Source: Verrucosispora sp. NA02020 (GTDB lineage: Bacteria; Actinomycetota; Actinomycetes; Mycobacteriales; Micromonosporaceae). Taken from it: DNA of 64,000 nucleotides. The notes below the pieces were generated by a model. The model made no database searches. It was not told where the DNA came from and saw nothing but the letters and a program-made list of their open reading frames with translations. Made by a program: the position numbers and the translations under genes. Positions 51,693 to 59,450 of the stretch are shown piece by piece (the first letter of the stretch is position 1; every line of letters begins with the position of its first letter). The stretch covers positions 1,364,001 through 1,428,000 of the forward strand of contig NZ_CP054923.1 in the NCBI RefSeq assembly GCF_013364215.1, written 5' to 3'.

Positions 51693-52108
51693 TGAACCCG
51701 CCACCCGAGGTGCCGCCCGCCGACGACCTCACCGAGGGCTGGTGGCAGGCGACCCGCGAGCATCGTCTGGTGGTGCAGGAATGCACCGGCTGCGGGCACC
51801 GCCAGCTTCCGCCCCGCGCGGTCTGCACCCGCTGCGGGGCTACCACCGGTCTGGGCTTCACCGAGACCGGCGGCGACGGGCAGGTCGACACGTACACGCA
51901 TGTGCACCGTCCGCCCCGGCGGGACCTGGCCGCGCCGTACACCGTCGCCCGGGTCCGGCTCGCCGAGGGCCCGCTGCTGCTCACCCGGCTCGTCGCCGAC
52001 GGCCCGGACGACCTCGACGGCTGGCGGATCGGCGACCGGGTCCGGGTCGACTGGGTCGACCTGCCCGACGGCCGCGCCCTGCCGATCTTCCGCCGCGCAC
52101 CCCGCTGA
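51692..52108 (+). CDS. DUF35 OB-fold zinc-ribbon protein (aldolase partner)
   Basis: A 138-residue protein. A rubredoxin-like zinc ribbon (CTGCGHRQLPPRAVCTRCG) is followed by an OB-fold (GQVDTYTHVHRPPRRDLAAP, IGDRVRVDWVDLPDG). Such DUF35 proteins are obligate partners of thiolase-fold enzymes and open the acyl-CoA channel. Its start overlaps the stop of the thiolase-fold gene, which supports a complex. Confidence 0.88.
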   Translation: MNPPPEVPPADDLTEGWWQATREHRLVVQECTGCGHRQLPPRAVCTRCGATTGLGFTETGGDGQVDTYTHVHRPPRRDLAAPYTVARVRLAEGPLLLTRLVADGPDDLDGWRIGDRVRVDWVDLPDGRALPIFRRAPR

Positions 52109-52129
52109 CGTCACCCCCAGGAGGCACCG

Positions 52130-53287
52130 ATGGACTTCACCCTCACCGAGGAGCAACGCGAGTTCCAGCAGTTGCTGCGTTCCTTCGTGAACCGGGAGAT
52201 CATCCCGGTGGCGCGGGAGTGGGAACAGACCGGCCGCTACCCGACGGAGATCGTGCGGGGAATGGCTGACATGGGGCTGTTCGGCATCACCGTCCCCGAG
52301 TCGTACGGCGGCCTCGATCTCGACCCGGTGTCGTTCGCCCTGGTCTTCGAGGAGATCTCGCGCGGCTGGATGGGTGTGGCCGGCATCCTCGGCAGCCACT
52401 CGCTGGCCTGCCGCATGATCGCCATGCACGGCACCGAGGAGCAGAAGCAGACGTACCTGCCGGGGTTGGCGACCGGTGAGCGCCGCACCGGCATCGGGCT
52501 GACCGAGCCGGACGCCGGCACCGACCTCCAGGGCATCCGCACCACCGCCCGCCGCGACGGCGACCACTACGTGGTCAACGGCACCAAGATGTGGATCACC
52601 AACGCCCGGTACGCCGACCCGCTGCCGGTGCTGGTGAAGACCGATCCGACGGCCGTGCCGGCGCACCGGGGCATGAGCGTCCTCCTGGTCGACGCCGACC
52701 TGCCCGGCTTCACCGTCACCCGGGACATCCCGAAGCTCGGCTACAAGGGCACCGAGTCCTGCGAGGTGCTGCTCGACGACGTACGGGTGCCCGCCGACCG
52801 GCTGCTCGGCGGAGTCGAGGGCACCGGACTCAAGCAGGCGCTCTCCGCCCTGGAGTGGGGCCGGGTCAACATCGCCGCCCGGTCGGTCGGCATCGCCCAG
52901 CGCGCCCACGAGGAGGCGCTCGGCTACGCCGGCCAGCGCAAGGCGTTCGGTAGGCACATCGCCGACTTCCAGGCCGTCCAGCTCCAGCTCGCCACCATCG
53001 CCACCCAGGTCCAGGCAGCCCGGCTGATGGCGTACTGGTCGGCCGATGCGGTCCGCCGGGGACGCGCCGACGCGCAGACCGGCATGGCGAAGATCTTCTG
53101 CTCGGAGGTGGCCCTGGAGGCCGCGATCGAGGCGATGAAGATCCACGGCGGGTACGGCTACTCCACCGAGTTCGAGGTCGAGCGGCTCTATCGGGACGCG
53201 ATCCTGATGAGCATCGGCGAGGGCACCAACGACGTGCTGCGTACCGTCGTCGCCAAGGCCCTGGTGCGGGGCGAGGTGACGATCTGA
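52130..53287 (+). CDS. Acyl-CoA dehydrogenase (canonical catalytic Glu)
   Basis: A 385-residue FAD-dependent dehydrogenase that introduces the alpha-beta double bond. Motifs are IGLTEPDAGTDLQGIRTTAR and VVNGTKMWITNA (FAD), and RKAFGRHIADFQAVQLQLA. The catalytic Glu364 in SIGEGTNDVL is at the usual MCAD position. A GGAGG ribosome-binding site lies 8 nt upstream. A second dehydrogenase at 55543 uses a different Glu; whether they form one heteromer or act on two substrates is open. Confidence 0.93.
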   Translation: MDFTLTEEQREFQQLLRSFVNREIIPVAREWEQTGRYPTEIVRGMADMGLFGITVPESYGGLDLDPVSFALVFEEISRGWMGVAGILGSHSLACRMIAMHGTEEQKQTYLPGLATGERRTGIGLTEPDAGTDLQGIRTTARRDGDHYVVNGTKMWITNARYADPLPVLVKTDPTAVPAHRGMSVLLVDADLPGFTVTRDIPKLGYKGTESCEVLLDDVRVPADRLLGGVEGTGLKQALSALEWGRVNIAARSVGIAQRAHEEALGYAGQRKAFGRHIADFQAVQLQLATIATQVQAARLMAYWSADAVRRGRADAQTGMAKIFCSEVALEAAIEAMKIHGGYGYSTEFEVERLYRDAILMSIGEGTNDVLRTVVAKALVRGEVTI

Positions 53288-54147
53288 TGGGTGTGCCCCC
53301 TCCACCCCGCTCCTACCTGTACGTGCCCGGCAACGCCGCCGACAAGCTGGCCAAGGCGCCGGAGCGGGGAGCCGACGCGCTCATCGTCGACCTGGAGGAC
53401 GCGGTGCCGCTGGCCGGCAAGGCCGCCGCCCGCGACGCCGTGACGGCCTGGCTCGCCGGCCGCCCGACCGACCTGCCGATCTGGGTACGCGTCAACTCCG
53501 GTCCCCTCGCCGAGGCGGACCTGCGGGCACTCGCCGGAGCGCCGGCCCTGACCGGAGTGGTGCTGGCCAAGGTGGACACCTCGGCCGACGTGGCCGCCGC
53601 AGCCGAGCTGCTCGCCGCCGCCGGTGACCACGACACCCTGCTGATGCCGCTGGTGGAGACTGCCGCCGCCCTGCTCGACGTCCCCGCCGTGGCCCGGCAG
53701 GCGCGGGTCTACCAGCTCCAGATCGGCGAGGTCGACCTCGCGGGCGAACTCGGCCTCTCTCCCGGTGCCGACGACGCCGAACTGGCGCCGATCCGCAGCC
53801 AGGTGGTGGTGGCCAGCGCCGCCGCCGGCCTGCATCCGCCGGTCGGGCCGGTGTCCACGATCACCGCCGACCCGGTGGCGTTGGCCGACTCGACGCGTCG
53901 GCTGCGCCGGCAGGGCTTCGCCGGCCGTGCCTGCATCCACCCCCGCCAGATCCCGGTGGTGCACGAGGTCCACACCCCGACGGTGGCGGAGGCGCAGGCG
54001 GCCCGTGCCGTCATCGCCCTGCTCGACCGGACCACCGCCGCCGGCAGCGGAGTGGTCCTCGACGAGTCGGGTCGACTCGTCGACGCGGCGGTGCTGCGCT
54101 CGGCCCACCGCACGCTGGCCCTGGCCGACCGGGCGGGTGTCGAATGA
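53287..54147 (+). CDS. HpcH/HpaI/CitE family acyl-CoA lyase
   Basis: A 286-residue CitE-like aldolase: RSYLYVPGNAADKLAKAP, ADALIVDLEDAVPLAGKAAA (metal and CoA site), IWVRVNSG with catalytic Arg, and LLMPLVETAAALLDV (Glu). The family includes citramalyl-CoA lyase and malyl/methylmalyl-CoA lyase, which release acetyl-CoA or propionyl-CoA plus an oxoacid. With the CoA-transferase and MaoC at 44131-46972 it matches the itaconate/mesaconate-type set. TGATG overlap with the dehydrogenase. Confidence 0.88.
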   Translation: MGVPPPPRSYLYVPGNAADKLAKAPERGADALIVDLEDAVPLAGKAAARDAVTAWLAGRPTDLPIWVRVNSGPLAEADLRALAGAPALTGVVLAKVDTSADVAAAAELLAAAGDHDTLLMPLVETAAALLDVPAVARQARVYQLQIGEVDLAGELGLSPGADDAELAPIRSQVVVASAAAGLHPPVGPVSTITADPVALADSTRRLRRQGFAGRACIHPRQIPVVHEVHTPTVAEAQAARAVIALLDRTTAAGSGVVLDESGRLVDAAVLRSAHRTLALADRAGVE

Positions 54148-54752
54148 GCGGCACCGGCCCCGCCGGGGCCGCCGTCGGTCGTGGCCGGGCGCCCCGGCCC
54201 GAGCAGGTCGACCTGACCGCCGCCCACCATCCGTGGCGGGAGGTGCCGATGCCCGGCGCGAACCTCGGCTTCCACCTCACCCGACTCGCCTCCCGGTCGG
54301 GCGCGTTCGTGGTGCACGGCCACTTCCCGGCCGGGTTCGCCCGCGACGTGCCCGGCGGATACCTGGTCGACGAGGAGTTCGTGGTGCTCGACGGCGAGCT
54401 GCTGCTCGGCGACGCCACCTACCGCCGGGGTGACCTGACCTTCATTCCGGCCGGCGCGGTCCGGACCAGGATGAGCGCCCCCGGCGGTGCCACCGTGCTC
54501 GCCTGGTTCGGCGGTCCGGCGGAGTTCCACCCCGCCGACCGGCTGCCGGACCCCGCGCTGCCGCTTGCCGACACCGTCCACCTCGGACCGGACGCCTCCT
54601 TGCCGGACCTGCCCGGCGGACGCTGGCGGCGGGGCACCTCGGTGCCGCCCGGTGCCACCGGTGACGTGCTGGCCGCCGACCTGTCCGGCTGGCGACGGCT
54701 CGGCACGGGCGCGGCACCGGGACCGCAGGACTTCGTCCGGTGGGAGAGGTAG
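54144..54752 (+). CDS. Cupin-domain protein
   Basis: A 202-residue single cupin: GYLVDEEFVVLDGELLLGDA then TYRRGDLTFIPAGAVRTRMS, followed by a conserved-looking tail. The metal ligands of canonical cupins (H-x-H, E, H) are largely absent, so catalysis is uncertain. It may be a binding or isomerising protein. It differs from the two-cupin protein at 34222. ATGA overlap with the lyase gene. Confidence 0.7.
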   Translation: MSGTGPAGAAVGRGRAPRPEQVDLTAAHHPWREVPMPGANLGFHLTRLASRSGAFVVHGHFPAGFARDVPGGYLVDEEFVVLDGELLLGDATYRRGDLTFIPAGAVRTRMSAPGGATVLAWFGGPAEFHPADRLPDPALPLADTVHLGPDASLPDLPGGRWRRGTSVPPGATGDVLAADLSGWRRLGTGAAPGPQDFVRWER

Positions 54753-54755
54753 CCG

Positions 54756-55535
54756 ATGGGCTCGCCGGTCTTCGCCCAACGATGGCTCGGGATGCAGGGC
54801 ATCTTCGGCGGGTTCGTGCTCGGCCGGATCGTGGACGCCGCCGACAGCGTCGACGGCTTCGCCCCGCAGGCCGTGACCATGCACTTCGTGGCGGGGGTAC
54901 GCCCCGGGCCGGTGCAGGTGACCACCGAGACGCTGCACCGGGGACGGGCCACCGCCAGCCTGCGGATCACGCTCAGCCAGCAGGACCGGGCGCGGGTGCA
55001 CGCGATGGCCTCGCTGGTGCCGGTCGGTCAGCGGTTCCGTTGGCGTCGCCGCGAGGACCCGGCGGCCTGGGGCGACCCGGAGACGCTGCCCGCGTACGTG
55101 CCCCGGCACCGGCCGCTGGCCTACAGCGCACAGCTCGACGTACGCACCGGCAGCGCGGCGAGCCTGGCCGACGGCACCTCCGCCTGGGTACGGATCGCCC
55201 CCGAGGCCGAGCTGGGGGAGGCACTCGGGCCGCACGCCGTCGCCTCGATCTTTCTCGACGCGCTGCCGCCCGGCCTGTTCACCCTCGCCCCGCCACCGCA
55301 CTTCGTGCCCTCGGTGGACTTCACCGTCCACTTTGCGCCCGACGTCGGCGACGTCGCGGGTGGCTGGCACCACGTGGTCAACCGGACGGTCTGGTCGACG
55401 GAGGACTTCTGCGTCGACGAGTCGACGCTGCACGACCGGGCCGGTAACCCGATCGCGCAACTGCGCCAGGGCCGGGCGATCCAGTGGCACGACCACACCC
55501 GTACGCCCGCCACCGCCGGACCCGGGGCCGGGTGA
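54756..55535 (+). CDS. Thioesterase-family protein (double hot dog)
   Basis: A 259-residue protein of the TesB-like/4HBT_3 acyl-CoA thioesterase type: RWLGMQGIFGGFVLGRIVDA with the Gly-Gly turn, VTMHFVAGVRPGPVQVTTET, and in the second half PSVDFTVHFAPDV and the final GRAIQWHDHTRT. It probably releases CoA from a stalled or end-product acyl-CoA. The ATG lies 3 bp after the cupin stop. Confidence 0.78.
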   Translation: MGSPVFAQRWLGMQGIFGGFVLGRIVDAADSVDGFAPQAVTMHFVAGVRPGPVQVTTETLHRGRATASLRITLSQQDRARVHAMASLVPVGQRFRWRRREDPAAWGDPETLPAYVPRHRPLAYSAQLDVRTGSAASLADGTSAWVRIAPEAELGEALGPHAVASIFLDALPPGLFTLAPPPHFVPSVDFTVHFAPDVGDVAGGWHHVVNRTVWSTEDFCVDESTLHDRAGNPIAQLRQGRAIQWHDHTRTPATAGPGAG

Positions 55536-55542
55536 GCGGTCG

Positions 55543-56715
55543 ATGCCGGGTGACAACGGCATCCTCGCCGCTCTCGACCTGGACCGGACGTTCCTCGCCG
55601 AGGAACACCGGTCCCTGCGCGACCTGCTCCGGCTGGTGGTCGCCCGAGACGTGGTACCCGCCGCGCCCGAGTGGGAGCGGCAGCGGCGGGTACCACCGGG
55701 CGCGTTCACCCACCTCGGCGACCTCGGGCTGCTCGGCCTGTCGTTCCCGACCCGCCTCGGCGGCGGTGAGGCGGGCGTCCGGGGCGCGGTCGTGTTCCAC
55801 GAGGAACTGGCCCGCTCCACCTTCGGCGGGGTGGCCAGCTCGGTCGGCACCCACACCGACTTCTCCGCGCTGCACCTGGCCCGGGCCGGCAGTGCCGCGC
55901 AGGTCGACCGGTGGCTGCCGGCGATCCTCGCCGGGCGGACCGTCGCCGCGCTCGCGGTGACCGAACCCGAGGCGAGTTCCGACCTCACCCGGCTCGGCCT
56001 GCGGGCCCGTCGTGACGGTGACGCGTACGTCCTGAACGGCACCAAGACCTTCATCACCAACGCCAACCTCGCCGACCTCTTCTTCGTGGTGGCCCGCACC
56101 GGCGACACGGGTCGGCACGGGCTGTCGTTGTTCGCCGTCGAGCGGAGCGCGCCCGGCCTGGCCAACGGCCGCACCTTCGACAAGTCCGGCTGGCATTGCG
56201 CCGACACCGGGGAACTCGTCCTCACCGACTGCCGGATCCCGGTGGCGCACCGAATCGGTCCGGAAGGTGCGGGGTTCGGGTTGCTGATGCGCGGCCTCGA
56301 CCACGAGCGGCTCTGCCTGGCGGCGCAGGCGGTCGGGCTGGCCGAGGCGGCGCTGGACGCCACCGTCGGCTGGGCGCGTACCCGGCCCGCGTACGGCGGG
56401 GTGCTCTGGGACAAGCAGGCGGTCCGGCACCGGATCGCGGACCTGGTGGGACGGCTCGCCGCCGGCAAGACGCTGCTGTACCACGCCGCCGCGCAGCTCG
56501 ACCGGGGCGCCGACGGCCGGGTGTTCGCGGCGCTGCTCAAGGCGCAGTTGCCGGAGCTGGCCAACGAGATCGCCTACGCGGCGGTGCAGTTCCACGGCGG
56601 GGCCGGGTTCGTCCGGGAGGGCCCGGTGGAACGGATCAGTCGGGACGCCCGCTTCCTCGCCATCGGCGGTGGCGCCACCGAGGTCATGCGCGACGAGGTC
56701 GCCCGCCTGATCTGA
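55543..56715 (+). CDS. Acyl-CoA dehydrogenase, isovaleryl-CoA dehydrogenase-like active site
   Basis: A 390-residue dehydrogenase, the last gene of the operon. FAD/substrate motifs are ALAVTEPEASSDLTRLGLRA and VLNGTKTFITNA. The canonical catalytic Glu site reads AIGGGATE (Gly), but GLDHERLCLA carries Glu255 on the helix where isovaleryl-CoA dehydrogenase has its catalytic Glu254. This suggests a substrate branched near the beta carbon. The start at 55543 lies 7 bp after the thioesterase stop, with GTGAGC as a weak ribosome-binding site. Confidence 0.88.
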   Translation: MPGDNGILAALDLDRTFLAEEHRSLRDLLRLVVARDVVPAAPEWERQRRVPPGAFTHLGDLGLLGLSFPTRLGGGEAGVRGAVVFHEELARSTFGGVASSVGTHTDFSALHLARAGSAAQVDRWLPAILAGRTVAALAVTEPEASSDLTRLGLRARRDGDAYVLNGTKTFITNANLADLFFVVARTGDTGRHGLSLFAVERSAPGLANGRTFDKSGWHCADTGELVLTDCRIPVAHRIGPEGAGFGLLMRGLDHERLCLAAQAVGLAEAALDATVGWARTRPAYGGVLWDKQAVRHRIADLVGRLAAGKTLLYHAAAQLDRGADGRVFAALLKAQLPELANEIAYAAVQFHGGAGFVREGPVERISRDARFLAIGGGATEVMRDEVARLI

Positions 56716-56867
56716 GTCCGTGACGGACCGGCCATGGCCCCGACGACGATGTTCGCGGAAACTGTTATCTCGTCCCGGGCCTGCCGTCTCCTGTGGGGAG
56801 GCATCGGCCGGATGTCCCGTCCGCCCGGAGTGCGGTGGCGGTGCGAACACGTGGAGGAGTGGCGGGT

Positions 56868-58886
56868 ATGCGGGTCGGAGACCGGGGTGGCGCGGACGCG
56901 AGTCTGGTGATCGCCGCCCGCGCCGGTGAACCACAGGCGCTCGACGCCCTGCTCGCGGCCTCCCTGCCGCTGGTCTACAACGTGGTCGGCCGGGCGTTGC
57001 GCGGGCACGCCGACGTCGACGACGTGGTCCAGGAGACGCTGCTGCGCGTCGTGCGGTACCTGACCGAGTTGCGGGACCCGACCGCCTACCGGTCGTGGCT
57101 GATCGCCATCGCGGTCCGGCAGGTCCGTGATCGCGAACAGCGGCGCCGTGCCGCGCAGGAGCACACCTCGGACCTCGACGTCGCGTACGGGGTGCCGGAT
57201 CCGGCGGCGGACTTCGCCGGCCTGACGATCCTCCGGCTCGGCCTGACCGACCAGCGGCGGGAGGTCGCCGAGGCGACCCGCTGGCTGGATCCCGACGACC
57301 AGACGTTGCTGGCGCTCTGGTGGCTGGAGTCGACCGGCGACCTGGACCGCACCGAGCTGGCCGCCGCCCTCGGCCTCACACCCGCCCACGCGGCGGTGCG
57401 GGTGCAGCGGATGAAGGAGCAGTTGGAGGTGGCCCGGAGCGTGGTCCATGCGCTGCGGACCGCCGACTGCGCCGGGATGCAGGAGCTGACCCGGGGCTGG
57501 GACGGCCGGCCCCACCCGCTGTGGCGCAAGCGCCTGGCCCGCCACGTCCGCGAGTGCGGCCGGTGCGGCGGGTCCGGCGGCGAGCTGTTCCCGGTCGACC
57601 GGCTGCTCGCCGGGCTCCCGCTGCTGCCCGTCCCGCCCGGCACCGCCGAGAACGCGCTGGCCCACCTGTCGATGTCACCCACCCTGACCTCGAACGTCGC
57701 GTCGGTCACCCCACGGGCCGGCGTGGTGAGCCCCCACGCCCCGACCTCGGACCCGACGGTCGAGGCGTTCGGGCGCACCGCCGTCGTGCAGACCGACGGC
57801 GGTGCGCCCGGGGGTGCGCACGCGGCCCGCCCGCGTGGGCTGGCCGGCCTCCTGCCGGCCGGAGCGGCAAAGGTCGCCGGGCCGGTCGCCGCCGCCGTCG
57901 CGGTGGCGGTCCTCGCGGTCGGGGCGATCGTGGTCGCGCAGCGGACCGGCCCCACGCCCGCACCGGCGGCGCCACCACCGCCGGTGGCGGCACCGGCGTT
58001 CGAGGCGTCCTCGCCGCCACCCTCCCCGGATGCGACGGTCACGCCCTCCGCGACACCGACCACTCCGGGCGCCGGCACGTCACCGTCGGCGAGCCCGTCG
58101 TCGCGGCCGACACCCACGGCGGTACGCCCGGCCGCGCCGCCGCCCGCCGCCACCTCGACGAAGAAGGGCGTCGGCGTCTGGACCTTCGACGGGGTCGACC
58201 GGGCGCTCGCCGACTCCGGGGCGAGTTGGTACTACACCTGGAACGTCGCGCACCCCGGCGTCACCACCCCGCGCGGCAGCGAGTTCGTGCCGATGATCTG
58301 GGGCGCGGACAGCGTCACCGCCGCCAACCTGCGGCAGGCCAGGCAGAACGGGAAGTACCTGCTCGGGTTCAACGAGCCGGACCTGAACGGTCAGGCGAAC
58401 ATGAGCGTGGAGCGGGCGCTGGACCTGTGGCCGCAGTTGGAGGCGACCGGCCTGCCGCTGGGTAGCCCGGCGGTGGCCTGGGGCGGGGACCGGCCGGGGG
58501 AGTGGCTCGACCGTTTCATGGCCGGCGTGAAGGAACGCGGGCTGCGGGTCGACTTCATCGCCCTGCACTGGTACGGCGGCGACTTCCGCACCGCCAACGC
58601 GGTGGGCCAGCTCCGCTCCTACCTCCAGGCGGTGCACGACCGGTACGGGCTGCCGATCTGGCTCACCGAGTTCGCGCTGATCGACTTCTCGAACGGGGTC
58701 CGCTTCCCGACCCAGGCGCAGCAGGCGGCGTTCCTCACCGAGGCGACCCGGATGTTGCGTGGACTGCCCTGGCTGCACCGGTACGCCTGGTTCGGGCTGC
58801 CCGCCAGCGACAAGGACCAGACCGGCCTGTTCCGTCCCGGCGGCCAGACCACCGAGGTCGGGCGCGCCTTCCGGGCCGCCCGCTGA
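56868..58886 (+). CDS. Fusion: ECF sigma factor, zinc motif, membrane helix and Asl1-like glycoside hydrolase domain
   Basis: A 672-residue chimera. Residues about 25-92 are sigma region 2 (ALRGHADVDDVVQETLLRVV, YRSWLIAIAVRQVRDRE) and 140-190 region 4 (LDPDDQTLLALWWLE, TELAAALGLTPAHAAVRVQR). HVRECGRC at 226-233 is an anti-sigma-type H-x3-C-x2-C motif. Residues 337-357 are one membrane helix and 361-432 a Pro/Thr/Ser linker. Residues 433-672 are a TIM-barrel glycosyl hydrolase (PF11790-like) with likely catalytic Glu503 in GFNEPD and Glu601 in WLTEFA, plus ALHWYGG. Predicted topology puts sigma inside and the hydrolase outside. GGAGGAG lies 8 nt before the ATG at 56868. Confidence 0.85.
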   Translation: MRVGDRGGADASLVIAARAGEPQALDALLAASLPLVYNVVGRALRGHADVDDVVQETLLRVVRYLTELRDPTAYRSWLIAIAVRQVRDREQRRRAAQEHTSDLDVAYGVPDPAADFAGLTILRLGLTDQRREVAEATRWLDPDDQTLLALWWLESTGDLDRTELAAALGLTPAHAAVRVQRMKEQLEVARSVVHALRTADCAGMQELTRGWDGRPHPLWRKRLARHVRECGRCGGSGGELFPVDRLLAGLPLLPVPPGTAENALAHLSMSPTLTSNVASVTPRAGVVSPHAPTSDPTVEAFGRTAVVQTDGGAPGGAHAARPRGLAGLLPAGAAKVAGPVAAAVAVAVLAVGAIVVAQRTGPTPAPAAPPPPVAAPAFEASSPPPSPDATVTPSATPTTPGAGTSPSASPSSRPTPTAVRPAAPPPAATSTKKGVGVWTFDGVDRALADSGASWYYTWNVAHPGVTTPRGSEFVPMIWGADSVTAANLRQARQNGKYLLGFNEPDLNGQANMSVERALDLWPQLEATGLPLGSPAVAWGGDRPGEWLDRFMAGVKERGLRVDFIALHWYGGDFRTANAVGQLRSYLQAVHDRYGLPIWLTEFALIDFSNGVRFPTQAQQAAFLTEATRMLRGLPWLHRYAWFGLPASDKDQTGLFRPGGQTTEVGRAFRAAR

Positions 58887-58919
58887 CCCGGTCGGCCCGA
58901 GCCGGGTGTCACCGGGCGG

Positions 58920-59318
58920 TCAGCGCAGGACGAAGTCGAGTGTGGTGACCGCGCCGGCCGTGACGGTGGCGGTCTGTGGCTCGCTCGTCCGCTCGCCGGT
59001 GTCCACGACGATCTCGTACCGGCCGGGCGGGAGCCGCCACTCGTACCGCCCGGTGTCGCCGGTGAGGACGCCGATCTCGGGGACCGCCGGTGCCGGGTCG
59101 TCGAGCGACTCGACCAGGACGGCGGCACCCTGCACCGGATCACCGGTGGCGGTGGCGGCGGCGCCGGTCACGATGCCGGTGGTCTCACTGCGGGGTGGAG
59201 GTGCTGCCGGGCCGTCGTCCGAAACCGACCGGTCGCCGTGCCACGCCAGCAGGCCGGCCCCGATCAGCAACGGCGCGGCCACCAGCAGTGCGAGCGCCCC
59301 GAGCCGCCCCCTGGTCAT
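58920..59318 (-). CDS. Small secreted protein with carboxypeptidase-regulatory-like (Cna-B-type) domain
   Basis: A 132-residue protein: an N-terminal hydrophobic signal or anchor (LGALALLVAAPLLIGAGLLA), then one beta-sandwich domain typified by VQGAAVLVES, TGDTGRYEWRLPPGRYEIVV and TVTAGAVTTLDFVL. Such prealbumin-like folds bind partners or sugars and have no enzymatic residues. It converges with the sigma-hydrolase fusion, 33 bp away. No clear ribosome-binding site; the start is the ATG before the signal helix. Confidence 0.75.
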   Translation of the reverse strand: MTRGRLGALALLVAAPLLIGAGLLAWHGDRSVSDDGPAAPPPRSETTGIVTGAAATATGDPVQGAAVLVESLDDPAPAVPEIGVLTGDTGRYEWRLPPGRYEIVVDTGERTSEPQTATVTAGAVTTLDFVLR

Positions 59319-59406
59319 GCCGGAACCCCGCTTCGCTCGCCCATGACTGCTCCCTCGCTTCTCGTGACGGACAGTTGTTGAGACGTGCCGCAGTGGCCGG
59401 CGGTTC

Positions 59407-59439
59407 CGTGGGGTGGGGGCGGTTCACCCCCACCCCACG
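59407..59439 (-). terminator. Terminator after the serine protease gene
   Basis: CGTGGGGTGGGGG (59407-59419) pairs with CCCCCACCCCACG (59427-59439), 12 bp downstream of the protease stop on the minus strand. Confidence 0.8.
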
Positions 59440-59450
59440 TCCGATTCCGG

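Noticed and set aside
53709..56564. 951-codon open frame on the minus strand
   Set aside because: It lies opposite well-supported, overlapping CitE, cupin, thioesterase and dehydrogenase genes. Its translation is Arg/Ser/Pro-rich without motifs, a GC-skew shadow.
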